64,000 bases of DNA. Origin: DAINPP01 sp963667315 (GTDB taxonomy: Bacteria > Thermotogota > Thermotogae > MWEM01). The DNA lies in contig OY763325.1 of assembly GCA_963667315.1 (NCBI GenBank), positions 620,001-684,000 of the forward strand, given 5' to 3'. The notes beneath the pieces were generated by a model. The model was not told the DNA's origin and did no database searches. It worked only from the letters and a program-made list of their open reading frames with translations. Both the position numbers and the translations under genes were made by a program. Of the stretch, positions 51,295 to 60,619 are shown piece after piece; the first letter of the stretch is position 1, and every line of letters begins with the position of its first letter.

Positions 51295-51320
51295 GATTTT
51301 AAAGATAACAGGAGGATATT

Positions 51321-53279
51321 ATGAACAAGCTTACAATAAAAGATGTAGTACTTAATGGTAAAAAGGTTTTGATGAGAGTAGATTTCAACGTACCTCTCAA
51401 CAAAGAAACCGGTGAAGTAACAGATGACAACAGAATCAGAGGAGCACTCCCCACAATAGAATATGCACTTGAAAATGGTGCCAAAGTTATTCTCATGTCG
51501 CATCTCGGGAGACCAAAAGGAGAAAAAAAAGCCGAATTTTCTCTAAAACCGGTTGCTGTGAAGCTTTCTGAACTTCTTGGAAAAGAAGTAAAGTTCGTTG
51601 AAAACTTCGTAGGAGACGATGTGGATGCAGCTGTTTCAGAACTCAAAGACGGAGAAGTGCTTCTCCTTGAAAATACGAGATTTGAAAAAGGTGAAAAGAA
51701 AAATGATCCCGAACTCGCAAAGAGACTTGCTTCACTCGCCGATGTTCACGTTAATGATGCCTTTGGTACAGCTCATAGAGCGCATGCTTCAAACGTTGGT
51801 GTGGCAGATTATCTCGTGTCTGTTTCAGGATTCCTTCTTGAAAAAGAAATCGAATTCCTTGGAAACGTTGTAGAAAATCCTGAAAAGCCTTATATTGCTA
51901 TTCTTGGTGGGGCAAAAGTTTCTGATAAAATCGGTGTTATTGAAAATCTCATCCAGAAAGCAGACAAACTTATCATCGGTGGTGCCATGATGTTCACATT
52001 CTGGAAGGCAAAAGGCTATGAGACCGGAAATTCGCTCGTTGAAGAGGACAAGGTAGAACTTGCAAAAGAACTTATGGATAGAGCAGAAAAGAACGGTGTT
52101 CAGCTTGTATTACCCGTTGATACAATCGCAGCTGAAAAGATTGAAGCCGGGATAGAAATCGTTACGATTACAGCAGAAGAAGGTGTACCAGCCGGGAAAA
52201 TGGGACTCGATATCGGACCTGCTTCCATCGACCTCTTCAAGAAGGCTCTCGATGGCGCAAAGACGGTTATATGGAACGGACCAATGGGTGTATTTGAAAT
52301 AGATGATTTTGCAAAGGGAACAGAAGCAATTGCAAGAACACTTGCAGAAATGAAAGATGCAAAAACAGTTATCGGTGGTGGAGATAGCGCGGCTGCGATT
52401 GCCAAGTTTGGTTTTAAAGACAAGGTTACTCACGTATCAACAGGTGGAGGAGCTTCACTGGAAATGCTGGAAGGTAAAGAACTTCCAGGTGTTATGAGTC
52501 TCGCAGATAGAAAGACAAGAAAGGTCTTCGTTGCCGGAAATTGGAAGATGAACAAGACACCATCAGAATCTATGGCTTTTGCAAGAGTTGTTCTTGGAAA
52601 GACTTCAAACCTTGATGAAAGAGTAGAGGTTGTCGTATGTCCTACATATGTGGCTCTTTCTCAGGTTCAGGATGTACTGATTGGAACGGATATCAAAGTT
52701 GGGGCTCAGAATATGTATCCAAAATCAAATGGAGCTTTCACCGCTGAAATCGGACCTGAAATGTTGCTTGATCTCGGTGTCGAATATGTGGTTCTTGGAC
52801 ACAGTGAAAGAAGAGCGATATTTGGAGAATGTAATTGCCTGATCAACGAAAAGGTAAGATTTGCACTCGAAAAGGGACTCAAGCCAATTTTCTGTATCGG
52901 AGAAGTACTTGAGGAAAGAGAAAGCGGAAAGACATTCGAAGTGCTTGAAACCCAATTGAAAGAAGGACTCAAGGATGTTTCACCTGAAGAAATCAAGAAA
53001 GTTGTAATTGCTTATGAACCGGTCTGGGCAATAGGAACAGGGAAGGTTGCAACGAACAGTCAAGCACAGGAAGCTATCAAATTTGTTAGAGAAAAAGTTG
53101 CAGAACTCTACAGCGAAGAAATTGCTCAGAATGTCAGCATTCTCTATGGTGGGAGTATCAAGCCTGAAAACTTCACCGGAATACTCGCGCAGAAAGATAT
53201 AGATGGTGGGCTTATCGGGGGAGCTTCATTAAAGGAAAGTTTTGTGGAACTTGTTAATATAGCGCAAAAGATGGTTTAA
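51321..53279 (+). CDS. pgk-tpiA: phosphoglycerate kinase-triosephosphate isomerase fusion
   Basis: 652 residues joining two glycolytic enzymes. PGK, residues 1 to about 397: RVDFNVPLN near 19, SHLGRPKGE near 60, and the C-terminal GGGDSAAAI with [14 protein letters not shown], about 400 to 652: GNWKMNKTP near 406, VLGHSERR with the catalytic His near 490, [10 protein letters not shown] with catalytic Glu near 562, and YGGSI. The same fusion is known from Thermotoga maritima. Both active sites look intact. ATG with AGGAGG upstream. Makes the gap-pgk-tpi lower-glycolysis cluster. Confidence 0.97.
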   Translation: MNKLTIKDVVLNGKKVLMRVDFNVPLNKETGEVTDDNRIRGALPTIEYALENGAKVILMSHLGRPKGEKKAEFSLKPVAVKLSELLGKEVKFVENFVGDDVDAAVSELKDGEVLLLENTRFEKGEKKNDPELAKRLASLADVHVNDAFGTAHRAHASNVGVADYLVSVSGFLLEKEIEFLGNVVENPEKPYIAILGGAKVSDKIGVIENLIQKADKLIIGGAMMFTFWKAKGYETGNSLVEEDKVELAKELMDRAEKNGVQLVLPVDTIAAEKIEAGIEIVTITAEEGVPAGKMGLDIGPASIDLFKKALDGAKTVIWNGPMGVFEIDDFAKGTEAIARTLAEMKDAKTVIGGGDSAAAIAKFGFKDKVTHVSTGGGASLEMLEGKELPGVMSLADRKTRKVFVAGNWKMNKTPSESMAFARVVLGKTSNLDERVEVVVCPTYVALSQVQDVLIGTDIKVGAQNMYPKSNGAFTAEIGPEMLLDLGVEYVVLGHSERRAIFGECNCLINEKVRFALEKGLKPIFCIGEVLEERESGKTFEVLETQLKEGLKDVSPEEIKKVVIAYEPVWAIGTGKVATNSQAQEAIKFVREKVAELYSEEIAQNVSILYGGSIKPENFTGILAQKDIDGGLIGGASLKESFVELVNIAQKMV

Positions 53280-53294
53280 TAACATAGATAGTAT

Positions 53295-53323
53295 AATTCC
53301 CCTCTATAAAGAGGGGAATTTTT
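53295..53323 (+). terminator. terminator after pgk-tpi
   Basis: AATTCCCCTC-TATAAA-GAGGGGAATT followed by TTT; 15 bases after the stop. Confidence 0.85.
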
Positions 53324-53353
53324 ATAATCAAAAAGATATTAAGGAGGCTGAAC

Positions 53354-53941
53354 ATTATAAAAGTTAATCTTTTTGTTTTTGATATGGGTGGCGTGATGTG
53401 TACAGATACAAATGTTACAGACGACATCTGTAAGAAATTGAATTTATCAAAAAAAGAATTTTTAAACTTCCTAACTCAAGATAATTTAAGGAAAATTCAA
53501 ACCGGAGAAATCAACGCTGAAGAATTATGGAAAAGTTTTTCGGAAAATTCCGGATTGACTGTTGAAAGTGATTATTTCTATGATTATTTTAACCCTAAAA
53601 GAAGACAGGGTATGTATGATGTGATTGAAAAGATCAAATCAAAAGGATACAGAGTAGTTCTTGGAACGAATACGATTGATTCACACTATCAAAAACATAC
53701 AAATAATGGTGATTATGATATTTTCGAAAAAGTTTATCCATCTAACTTGATTGGATATGCTAAACCGGACCCGAATTTCTTACAGTATATTCTTAAAGCA
53801 GAAAATGTGGAAGCAGAAAATGCTGTTTTTGTTGATGATAGTGCGGAGAATATAAATTCAGCAAATTTATTGGGAATCCATACAATTCTATTTGATTCGT
53901 TTGAAAATGTAAAGAATAAAATTGACCTTTTAATTGAATAA
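53354..53941 (+). CDS. HAD-family hydrolase, ATT start
   Basis: 195 residues, HAD superfamily (YihX-like). The nucleophile motif FVFDMGGV lies at about residues 7-14, GTNT near 99 is motif II, the conserved Lys is in YAKPDP near 136, and VFVDDSAENI near 157 is motif IV. The Asp of motif I is the codon just before an ATG at 53384, so that ATG cannot be the true start. Upstream the only plausible start is ATT 53354, 6 bases after AAGGAGG (53341-53347). No ATG, GTG or TTG is in frame in the preceding 50 bases. Substrate unknown. Second ATT start in the window besides tlyA. Confidence 0.85.
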   Translation: MIKVNLFVFDMGGVMCTDTNVTDDICKKLNLSKKEFLNFLTQDNLRKIQTGEINAEELWKSFSENSGLTVESDYFYDYFNPKRRQGMYDVIEKIKSKGYRVVLGTNTIDSHYQKHTNNGDYDIFEKVYPSNLIGYAKPDPNFLQYILKAENVEAENAVFVDDSAENINSANLLGIHTILFDSFENVKNKIDLLIE

Positions 53942-53960
53942 AATTCTCTGAGAAAGCGGT

Positions 53961-54004
53961 AATAAAAAGGGATTTTTTCGACTTTCGCAGAAAGAATCCC
54001 TTTT
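53961..54004. terminator. bidirectional terminator
   Basis: AAAAGGGATT / AATCCCTTTT with a 20-base loop that itself holds CTTTC-GCA-GAAAG; minus strand ends in TTTTTATT. Between the HAD gene and the sugar transporter operon. Confidence 0.7.
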
Positions 54005-54044
54005 CAATTATAGAAAACAATGTATAACTTATCTTAAAAAATGC

Positions 54045-54884
54045 TTATTTCACAGCACCTACCGTTACACCTCTCAAGAAATATTTCTGGAAAGAAAGAA
54101 ATACGATAACCATAGGAAGCGCGGCAAATGCTGCGCCTGCCATTAGGTACGCATATTCCATCGGGACCTCATCTTGAATTAGTGACAATCCTGCCTGTAA
54201 CGTTTTCATTTCCGAAGTCTGTGTTACAATAAGCGGCCAAAGGAAAGAATTCCATTCGCCTACAAAAGTAAAAATACCGAGAACAGCTAATGCCGGTTTT
54301 GACATCGGAATTACGATCCTCCAGAAAGTTTTAAATTCACCTGCGCCATCAATTTTGGCAGCATCCAAAACTTCATTAGGGAGTGAAACCATGAATTGTC
54401 TCATCAGAAACACACCAAAAGGTGCGGCTATGCTGGGTAATATCAAGCCAGGATATGAATTGATCATTCCAAGATTAGCCACAAGGATATACAAAGGAAC
54501 CAGGGTAACCTGTTTTGGAATCATCATGGAGCTGATATAAATCCAAAAGAATATTTTACTTCCAGGGAACTTTTTTTTAGCTATAGCATATCCGGCCATA
54601 GCACAAAGAAATATTTGCGTTAGTGTTACTGTACCTGCTACTATCAAACTGTTAAGCGTCCATCTGAATAGATCTTTCCGCTGAAACAAGGCTTCGAAAT
54701 TTTGTAAAGTCGGCTCTTTCGGGAAAATTTCAGGTGGAAATTTCATCGTCAGTGTTGGTTCTTTGAAAGCTGTAACAACCATCCAGTAAAGTGGAATAAA
54801 AGCCAATAATGCGAGGATTGATAGTATTATTAGTGATATTGTTTTGTTTATATTTTTTTTCACAATCATTTTATTCATAACCAA
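54045..54884 (-). CDS. sugar ABC transporter permease (MalG type)
   Basis: 279 residues, about six membrane spans. The EAA-type loop is EVLDAAKIDGAGEFKTFWRIVIPMSKPAL, near residue 175. Third gene of the operon read binding protein, MalF-type, MalG-type. TTG 54884 has AAAGGA 5 bases before; ATG 54878 is the alternative. No ATPase gene follows; the operon ends at a terminator, so a shared ATPase must serve it. Confidence 0.93.
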   Translation of the reverse strand: MVMNKMIVKKNINKTISLIILSILALLAFIPLYWMVVTAFKEPTLTMKFPPEIFPKEPTLQNFEALFQRKDLFRWTLNSLIVAGTVTLTQIFLCAMAGYAIAKKKFPGSKIFFWIYISSMMIPKQVTLVPLYILVANLGMINSYPGLILPSIAAPFGVFLMRQFMVSLPNEVLDAAKIDGAGEFKTFWRIVIPMSKPALAVLGIFTFVGEWNSFLWPLIVTQTSEMKTLQAGLSLIQDEVPMEYAYLMAGAAFAALPMVIVFLSFQKYFLRGVTVGAVK

Positions 54885-54895
54885 TCATATCCTTT

Positions 54896-55774
54896 CTAAT
54901 ATTCCACATTGGAACTAAGCCATTTAAATTGTATTAACGCCAATCCAACTAGTATGACAAACATAATCATCGACATGGCAGATGCCAGACCAAGATAATA
55001 ATTATTAAAGGCAGTGTCATAGACCATATAAGCTACAGTTAAAGTAGAAAACTCCGGTCCGCCTTCTGTCATGATATATATATTTGAGAAGGTCTGGAAA
55101 TTTGCAATTGTTCCCATAACAAGAGAATACAAAATTGTCGGTTTTAACAAAGGTAACGTTATTTTCCTGAATATTTGCCAGGAATTAGCCCCTTCAAGCT
55201 TAGCAGCTTCAAAATAATATTCCGGTATTGAAGACATTGCTGCAGATAAAAGAACGATTGTTGAACCGCCTCCCATGATGACCTGCATTATTATAAGGGA
55301 GGGCATTGCAGTGGATGCATTCCCAAGCCATGTCACAGCATCGAGACCGATTGATTTCATAAAGTAGTTTAATAATCCATAAGTCGGGTTAAAAACCCAA
55401 AGCCAAATCATTGAAATAATAACTGTTGAACTAACATGCGGCAGATAAAACATTGATTTGAAAAAAGTTCTTATCCCTTTTCTGAAAGGATAGATAAGCA
55501 CCGTTACCAGTAACGCTTTCCCCAACCAAAGCGGTACAACACCAAAAGTATATAAAAAGGTATTTCCTAAAGCCTTCCAGAACAATTTGTCATGGAATAA
55601 AGTTCTATAATTCTCGAAACCAATGAATTCCTGCGAAAATATAGAATAATCAAATAAACTTAAATACATTCCCCATCCGACCGGGACGAGAAAAAAAATT
55701 AAAAATAAAGAAAAATGTGGCAAAACAAAAAGGTATGCACTTTTGTTTTTCCATATCTTTTTTAACAAAGCCAA
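54896..55774 (-). CDS. sugar ABC transporter permease (MalF type)
   Basis: 292 residues, about six membrane spans; the EAA loop lies in EYYFEAAKLEGANSWQIFRKITLPLLKP (near 205). Start: a GTG further upstream falls inside a strong intergenic stem-loop, so I take TTG 55774, five bases after GGGGTGA, giving a start of MALLKKIWKN. Eleven bases before the MalG-type gene. Confidence 0.88.
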   Translation of the reverse strand: MALLKKIWKNKSAYLFVLPHFSLFLIFFLVPVGWGMYLSLFDYSIFSQEFIGFENYRTLFHDKLFWKALGNTFLYTFGVVPLWLGKALLVTVLIYPFRKGIRTFFKSMFYLPHVSSTVIISMIWLWVFNPTYGLLNYFMKSIGLDAVTWLGNASTAMPSLIIMQVIMGGGSTIVLLSAAMSSIPEYYFEAAKLEGANSWQIFRKITLPLLKPTILYSLVMGTIANFQTFSNIYIMTEGGPEFSTLTVAYMVYDTAFNNYYLGLASAMSMIMFVILVGLALIQFKWLSSNVEY

Positions 55775-55792
55775 AATTTTCACCCCGAATAA

Positions 55793-55813
55793 CCGGTGGG
55801 GATTCCCCACCGG
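55793..55813 (-). other. stem-loop between binding protein and permease genes
   Basis: CCGGTGGGG-ATT-CCCCACCGG, nine-base perfect GC-rich stem with no T-run, directly after the binding-protein stop. In other binding-protein operons such hairpins protect the first message segment so the binding protein is made in excess; the same role is inferred. Confidence 0.75.
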
Positions 55814-55822
55814 TATGTAGTT

Positions 55823-57178
55823 TTATCTTCTTTTCTTTAAAATTATGTTTGCTTCATCATGGAAATAATCAAGTGCTTCCTGTGGTGTTTTTGTTCCACC
55901 AAAAGCTGATTCCATAGCCGCAGTGAAATATTTACTCATCTCTCCCCATGGGAAGGATTGAGAACCAAAGAATTCTATTCCGTAATCTCCCATGATATCA
56001 CCAAATACATCAACCTGTGCTTTCATGTAGTCATCTCCAGCATAAAGCTCTTTGTTAACGGATTTTCTTGATGTAAGATAATTTAAACTTTCCAATAACG
56101 CCATATTCTGTTTGTTTGTCAGGAATTTTGCGAATTCCATAACCATATCTTTTTTATTTTTGTCGCTCTGCTTAAAGACAATAAATCCACCGGTTGCAGC
56201 ATATGCTGCAGGATCTTTACCTTCAACATGAGGGAAAGGCGCTAAGACTGGTTCAAATAATTCTGAGAATTCCCATTTCTGAGATTTGAAATATCTTGTA
56301 ATTCTTCCAATTTCATAAGGACCACCAAATCCGATACTTGTTCTGTGAGAATGAAAATTACCGATAACATCATAAACGCCCATTCCTTCTACACCGGAAG
56401 GTACGACACCGTATTTGTTTACGAGGTCAACGACAAACTGGAGTCCTTCAACCGCTTCAGGTGAATTCATAAGAACTTCGCTTTCATCTTCATTGGTAAG
56501 TTTTCCACCGAAAGCATAAAGAAAGTTCATGATATTATGAATATCTTTTGCACCAAAGCTCAAAGCGAAATGATCATTTTCTCCATCACCATCTGTATCC
56601 CATGTTAATTTTTTACAGATTTCCAGGAATTCTTCCATCGTCCAGCCTTCTTCAACGATTTTCTTCCAGTCAACCCCTGCTTTTTCAAAATCAGGTGTAT
56701 AAAGAAGCATTGAAGTTCCCATACCATTTGTTCCGAATGTCCATGGGAAAACGTAGTGTTTTCCATTGAATTCATGATTATCAAGGGCTACCGAGTAGAA
56801 ATCATTCAAGTCTTCTTCAGTCAGATAATCATCGATTGGTTCAAGTAATCCTGCTTTTACCCATCTACTGTCCCAAACCGGTCCCTTAAAGAGATCGGGC
56901 TGTGTGCGCGTAGCAATAGCTGCCGCCATTTTCTGCGGGAATTCTGAATTTCCAACAACAACATATTTAACTTCAACATCAGGATGGAGTTTCATGAATT
57001 CCTCAGAAACCCATTTTGGGAAATCTTCACTACCTGCAGCCTGGTCTGCCGGGAATCCGGGAGGGGCAATACGCCATGGATTAATCCACCATGTAATTGT
57101 CGTCTTTGCAGCCGCAAAGGAAGTTAAAAACAGTAAAACCAAGAACAACAACATCAACACTTTAAAAGAATTTTTCAT
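55823..57178 (-). CDS. sugar ABC transporter substrate-binding protein
   Basis: 451 residues of the extracellular family 1 type. Signal peptide (VLMLLFLVLLFLTSFAAA), no lipobox Cys. Mature part starts KTTITWWINPW; the pattern FPQKMAAAIATRTQPDLFKGP (here cut to key words) marks the first hinge, and YAATGGFIVFK near 325 the second. Binds an oligosaccharide or sugar, identity unknown. Strong GGAAGGTGG ribosome site. Promoter and operator candidates lie upstream. Confidence 0.92.
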   Translation of the reverse strand: MKNSFKVLMLLFLVLLFLTSFAAAKTTITWWINPWRIAPPGFPADQAAGSEDFPKWVSEEFMKLHPDVEVKYVVVGNSEFPQKMAAAIATRTQPDLFKGPVWDSRWVKAGLLEPIDDYLTEEDLNDFYSVALDNHEFNGKHYVFPWTFGTNGMGTSMLLYTPDFEKAGVDWKKIVEEGWTMEEFLEICKKLTWDTDGDGENDHFALSFGAKDIHNIMNFLYAFGGKLTNEDESEVLMNSPEAVEGLQFVVDLVNKYGVVPSGVEGMGVYDVIGNFHSHRTSIGFGGPYEIGRITRYFKSQKWEFSELFEPVLAPFPHVEGKDPAAYAATGGFIVFKQSDKNKKDMVMEFAKFLTNKQNMALLESLNYLTSRKSVNKELYAGDDYMKAQVDVFGDIMGDYGIEFFGSQSFPWGEMSKYFTAAMESAFGGTKTPQEALDYFHDEANIILKKRR

Positions 57179-57278
57179 TTTACAACCACCTTCCTTGTGA
57201 TATATAATTCTTCTTATGAAGAATTATTAATTATTAACGGAATACGCTTAATAAAACTTAATATATAAAAGAAAAAAT

Positions 57279-57312
57279 AAATTGGCAGATGCCAATTTGT
57301 TATTATATTATA
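57279..57312 (-). promoter_or_regulatory. operator and -10 box for the sugar transporter operon
   Basis: Minus strand TGG-TATAAT (-10 at 57312-57307), then AAATTGGCA-GA-TGCCAATTT-type perfect palindrome at 57279-57298, just past the expected start site, as expected for a repressor operator (LacI or ROK type). Another palindrome, AGTATTATAATACT, lies at 57322-57335 near the -35 position, and AATTCTTC-TTAT-GAAGAATT at 57206-57225 in the leader. Confidence 0.7.
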
Positions 57313-57344
57313 CCATTAAAAAGTATTATAATACTACAATAGAA

Positions 57345-57387
57345 TAAAAAAAATGTACCTGTTGTGATAATATTAACAGGTACATTT
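57345..57387 (-). terminator. terminator after the VIT/VWA gene
   Basis: Minus strand AAATGTACCTGTT / AACAGGTACATTT, 13-base stem, 11-base loop, followed by a run of eight T. Confidence 0.9.
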
Positions 57388-57404
57388 TAATGTATCGATA
57401 TTAT

Positions 57405-59582
57405 TTATTCTTCTATAATGTAGTTTTTGTCATCTATACGAAGATAGATTTTTGCCTCAAATTGAAGATATTCAACAATTGTTTTATTTACTTCTATAAG
57501 CTCAAAATATTCTTTTGAGTATTTTTTTATAGTTATAACATTTTCTTCAATAAATTCATCATCAACCCATGCATCAAGATCAGTATGCCAGATAAATCTC
57601 TTACCTTGAAGTAATCTGTAATCTGCCTGATTCATAGCTTCCTGCATTAAATCCTCCGCCTCTTCAGCTTGTTTTGCCATTGACATCTGATTCATATTTT
57701 TAGACTGTAATACATTTACTTTTCCGGTTTGATTCTTTGGAGATGCTGTAGGTGAGTTTACATTGGATGCAAAAGGCGGCACAGCACTGCCTTGAGTCTG
57801 AGGTTGGACTTTTAAATCCCGATCCGCGAAATCCAAGTCTGTTGTATCATCTGAAACAAGATAAGATGTATATTGGGTTGGAATCGAGAAAGTTTTACTA
57901 AGCTGAACAACTTCAGATTTTAATTCCTGTGTTTCTCCTGTTAATCTGATTTGATTAATCAGATTAGAAATCTTACGACTCGCCCAAAGAAGAGAAATTG
58001 ATTTATTTGTATCGTTCTGAACGTTAAATGTAAAGGTATTCTGATAATCAGATTCGCCAAGTTTTCCGGAAATCTTAAGTGTTACCTCACCTGACCCTCT
58101 GTAACGACCAAAGATCTTCAGAGGTTCATCTTTATAAACAGTAAGTCCCTTATTCGGCAGATAATCAAGTATTTCAACACTATCACTGATAAATTCCAAT
58201 TTAATATTCGACAGGACCGGCTTGCTTATATTGGAAAACATTCTTGCAATTTCAGTTTCAATGGATTCATCTTCAGTGACATAAAAAGTCTGTCCATTAT
58301 TATTTACAGTTAATAAGTCCAATATATATGTATTGACATCATAACCTACCCCGAAAGTAAAAATGCGTAGTCCCTGAATAGTTCTTCCCATATCATTTAC
58401 ATGATTCACAATCAATTCAGGATCTTCAATGCCTTCCGTTGGAATTCCATCGGTTAGAAACACAAGAATTGGATTTCTTATATTGTTTGCGTTTTGAAAA
58501 ACGCGTAATGCCATGTCTAAAGAGCCATAAATATTCGTATTTCCCTCTGCATAACTTGAATAAATCCAATCAATAGCATCCTGCTTCTCACTGTCATCAA
58601 AGAGGGTATATAAATGCTTATATGCATTAATATCATGGTTAAAGAGGATTAAATTAAATCTATCGTCTTCATATAGTCTGCTAATGATGAATTTTGCCGC
58701 TTCTTGCGCCTGAACAAATTTTATACCGGACATGCTACCGGATTTATCAAGAACAAAAACAACATCTTTGGGTTGATAATAATCATACTCAATATCAGGA
58801 TGGATTTCCAACAAGAATGTATTGTAACCCATATCCGGGGTATCAGTTGTCATATAGGCTTCCACCTCATTCTTACCAAGACCGTATTTTAAAACAAAAT
58901 CATTCTTTGGTGTAAAAGCTTCTCTTGAAAAATTGAACTCTGCGGTATGTTTATCAGAGGAAATAGTACTATTAATTTCATTCGAACTTGATTCAACAAA
59001 ATAAATATCCGAATGTTTTGAAAGAATGATTCCTTTAATAGAAATATTTTTTATTTCTGAATCTAAAAGGCTTTCAATTTCCAAAGGGTATTTTAGTTGA
59101 ACTAATCCGTTTTCCTGTAATAATTCTTGAGTATAAGTTAGTGAAATAGCCCGTTCTTCATGAGGATTAAAGGATGGTATTTCAATTCTGTAATAATTAT
59201 CGTCCATAAATTCTAATAAGGAAGGGTTTTTATTCTTTTTTACAAGCTCTGTGAATTCCTGTCTGGCAGCTTCAGAATCCATTATTTCTCCCGTATAGAA
59301 TTCTTCACCTATTTTCATTTTAAAATCTGAGATTACGGCTTTGTCAGGAATTGGGAAAAAATAGACCACTTTTTGTAGTACATCGGAATTGTTCCAGAAA
59401 GTTTCTTCGATTTTCACGGTAGCAATCAATTCATCAATTATAATATTCACATCATGCTCCAGCAAAACAAAAGGATTTTTTGTTTCTCCCCATTCAACAG
59501 GTATAATGACCCCATCAGAAAACGAAAGACTTGTAAATATTAATAAAATCACGAGAAAAAAAACACTTTTAATCTTATTCAT
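57405..59582 (-). CDS. exported VIT-VWA domain protein
   Basis: 725 residues. Signal peptide (FFLVILLIFTSLSFS), a VIT (inter-alpha-trypsin-type) domain at about 25-150 (FYTGEIMDSEAARQEFTE region) and a von Willebrand A domain at about 270-450, with the metal site FVLDKSGSMSG and FLTDGIPTEG. A third beta-rich part follows. By family a secreted or envelope adhesion/surface protein with metal-dependent ligand binding; the partner is unknown. ATG 59582 has AAGGTGGA; a GTG just upstream lies in that site. Own terminator, so not part of the sugar operon. Confidence 0.88.
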   Translation of the reverse strand: MNKIKSVFFLVILLIFTSLSFSDGVIIPVEWGETKNPFVLLEHDVNIIIDELIATVKIEETFWNNSDVLQKVVYFFPIPDKAVISDFKMKIGEEFYTGEIMDSEAARQEFTELVKKNKNPSLLEFMDDNYYRIEIPSFNPHEERAISLTYTQELLQENGLVQLKYPLEIESLLDSEIKNISIKGIILSKHSDIYFVESSSNEINSTISSDKHTAEFNFSREAFTPKNDFVLKYGLGKNEVEAYMTTDTPDMGYNTFLLEIHPDIEYDYYQPKDVVFVLDKSGSMSGIKFVQAQEAAKFIISRLYEDDRFNLILFNHDINAYKHLYTLFDDSEKQDAIDWIYSSYAEGNTNIYGSLDMALRVFQNANNIRNPILVFLTDGIPTEGIEDPELIVNHVNDMGRTIQGLRIFTFGVGYDVNTYILDLLTVNNNGQTFYVTEDESIETEIARMFSNISKPVLSNIKLEFISDSVEILDYLPNKGLTVYKDEPLKIFGRYRGSGEVTLKISGKLGESDYQNTFTFNVQNDTNKSISLLWASRKISNLINQIRLTGETQELKSEVVQLSKTFSIPTQYTSYLVSDDTTDLDFADRDLKVQPQTQGSAVPPFASNVNSPTASPKNQTGKVNVLQSKNMNQMSMAKQAEEAEDLMQEAMNQADYRLLQGKRFIWHTDLDAWVDDEFIEENVITIKKYSKEYFELIEVNKTIVEYLQFEAKIYLRIDDKNYIIEE

Positions 59583-59665
59583 CTTAAATTCCACCTTTTT
59601 TATGAGTTATATAGCATAGACGAAAAAAGATTTAAAGTGTTTTATTTTTTTACTAACAATTGTTC

Positions 59666-60478
59666 TTAAAATAATTCAGAGATCATATCGGCAATCGCTT
59701 CAAGGAATATCTTGTCCTGATCTGTGTAGGGATTCACAACATGGGAATCAATATCAATTTCTCCAACGAGCACATCGTTTTTAAAAATCGGACTTAGTAT
59801 CTCAGATTTGACTTTTACCCCGCAAGAAAGATAATTTTGTTCCTTTGATACATCCTGTACAACAAAACTGATTTCCCTTTCAGCTGCCTGTCCGCAAATA
59901 CCTTCACCAAATGCGATACGTGTATGTTCTGTAGGTTCGCCTACATAAGGTCCGAGTACCAGTTCTTTTTCTTTGTCTTTATCAACAAGATAAAAACCGA
60001 CCCAATCATAATAACTTATTTTTTCATGTAATAATTTACAGACAGAATGAAGTTTTTCATCTGTATCAAAATCAGTTTTTAATATTTTTTCTATTACCGA
60101 TAATAATTCAATAAATTCTTTTTTTATAAGTTTTTCACCGGATTGAATGATTGTATCCAGGAATTTAAAAGCTCTTCTCGCATGCGGGATAACTATTGAA
60201 CCTCCTACCATCATGGCAATACCAAGTGCTTCCTGAATTTTCTGGGATGAAACATCATTTTCGACACATTGCATGATGTGATATTTTATGCAATCATCGC
60301 ATCGTAAAACTGCCGAGGCGACTAACCCGAGTAACTCTTTTGTCGCAGAATCAATTGCACCTTCCCTGTACATCTGTCCATCAAGGCTGAAAAATCGCTT
60401 CATTTCTTTGCCAGCGTATTTGAAAACATATCCGTTTAACTCTTCTCTTTCATTTTTAAAATCTTCAATCATTGACAT
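59666..60478 (-). CDS. AhpD-like / GAF (fRMsr-like) fusion protein
   Basis: 270 residues. N-terminal carboxymuconolactone-decarboxylase/AhpD-type domain (about 15-115) with CDDCIKYHIMQC, holding the CxxC redox pair. C-terminal GAF domain (about 135-270) of the free methionine-(R)-sulfoxide reductase type: YDWVGFYLV, GEGICGQAA and YLSCGVKVKSEI keep two of the expected Cys residues. The earlier PACTRI Cys is absent (PTEHTRI). A redox-repair fusion is likely. ATG 60478 with GGGGGTG 5 to 6 bases before is preferred to an earlier frame opening. Confidence 0.85.
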   Translation of the reverse strand: MSMIEDFKNEREELNGYVFKYAGKEMKRFFSLDGQMYREGAIDSATKELLGLVASAVLRCDDCIKYHIMQCVENDVSSQKIQEALGIAMMVGGSIVIPHARRAFKFLDTIIQSGEKLIKKEFIELLSVIEKILKTDFDTDEKLHSVCKLLHEKISYYDWVGFYLVDKDKEKELVLGPYVGEPTEHTRIAFGEGICGQAAEREISFVVQDVSKEQNYLSCGVKVKSEILSPIFKNDVLVGEIDIDSHVVNPYTDQDKIFLEAIADMISELF

Positions 60479-60499
60479 CTTTACACCCCCTGTTAAAAT

Positions 60500-60505
60500 A
60501 TTATA
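60500..60505 (-). promoter_or_regulatory. -10 box of AhpD/GAF gene
   Basis: Minus strand TGC-TATAAT, an extended -10, 22 bases before the start. Confidence 0.55.
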
Positions 60506-60560
60506 GCATGCTTGTTTTATTCTGAAATCCTCATCAGCTCTGAAATGGAATGAGTTCATA

Positions 60561-60569
60561 TGATATAAT
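60561..60569 (+). promoter_or_regulatory. extended -10 promoter for ROK-ppx-ppk
   Basis: TGATATAAT, 51 bases before the ROK start codon, divergent from the previous promoter. Confidence 0.65.
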
Positions 60570-60619
60570 AAAATTACATAGGGCATTACGAATCTGCTTA
60601 AGAATAGGGAGTGAAAGAA

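Noticed and set aside
53384..53941. HAD protein starting at ATG 53384
   Set aside because: Start falls just after the catalytic Asp; no ribosome site.
57206..57335. Palindromes as part of a mobile element or CRISPR
   Set aside because: Only three unlike palindromes, no repeats with spacers, no transposase; position fits operators.
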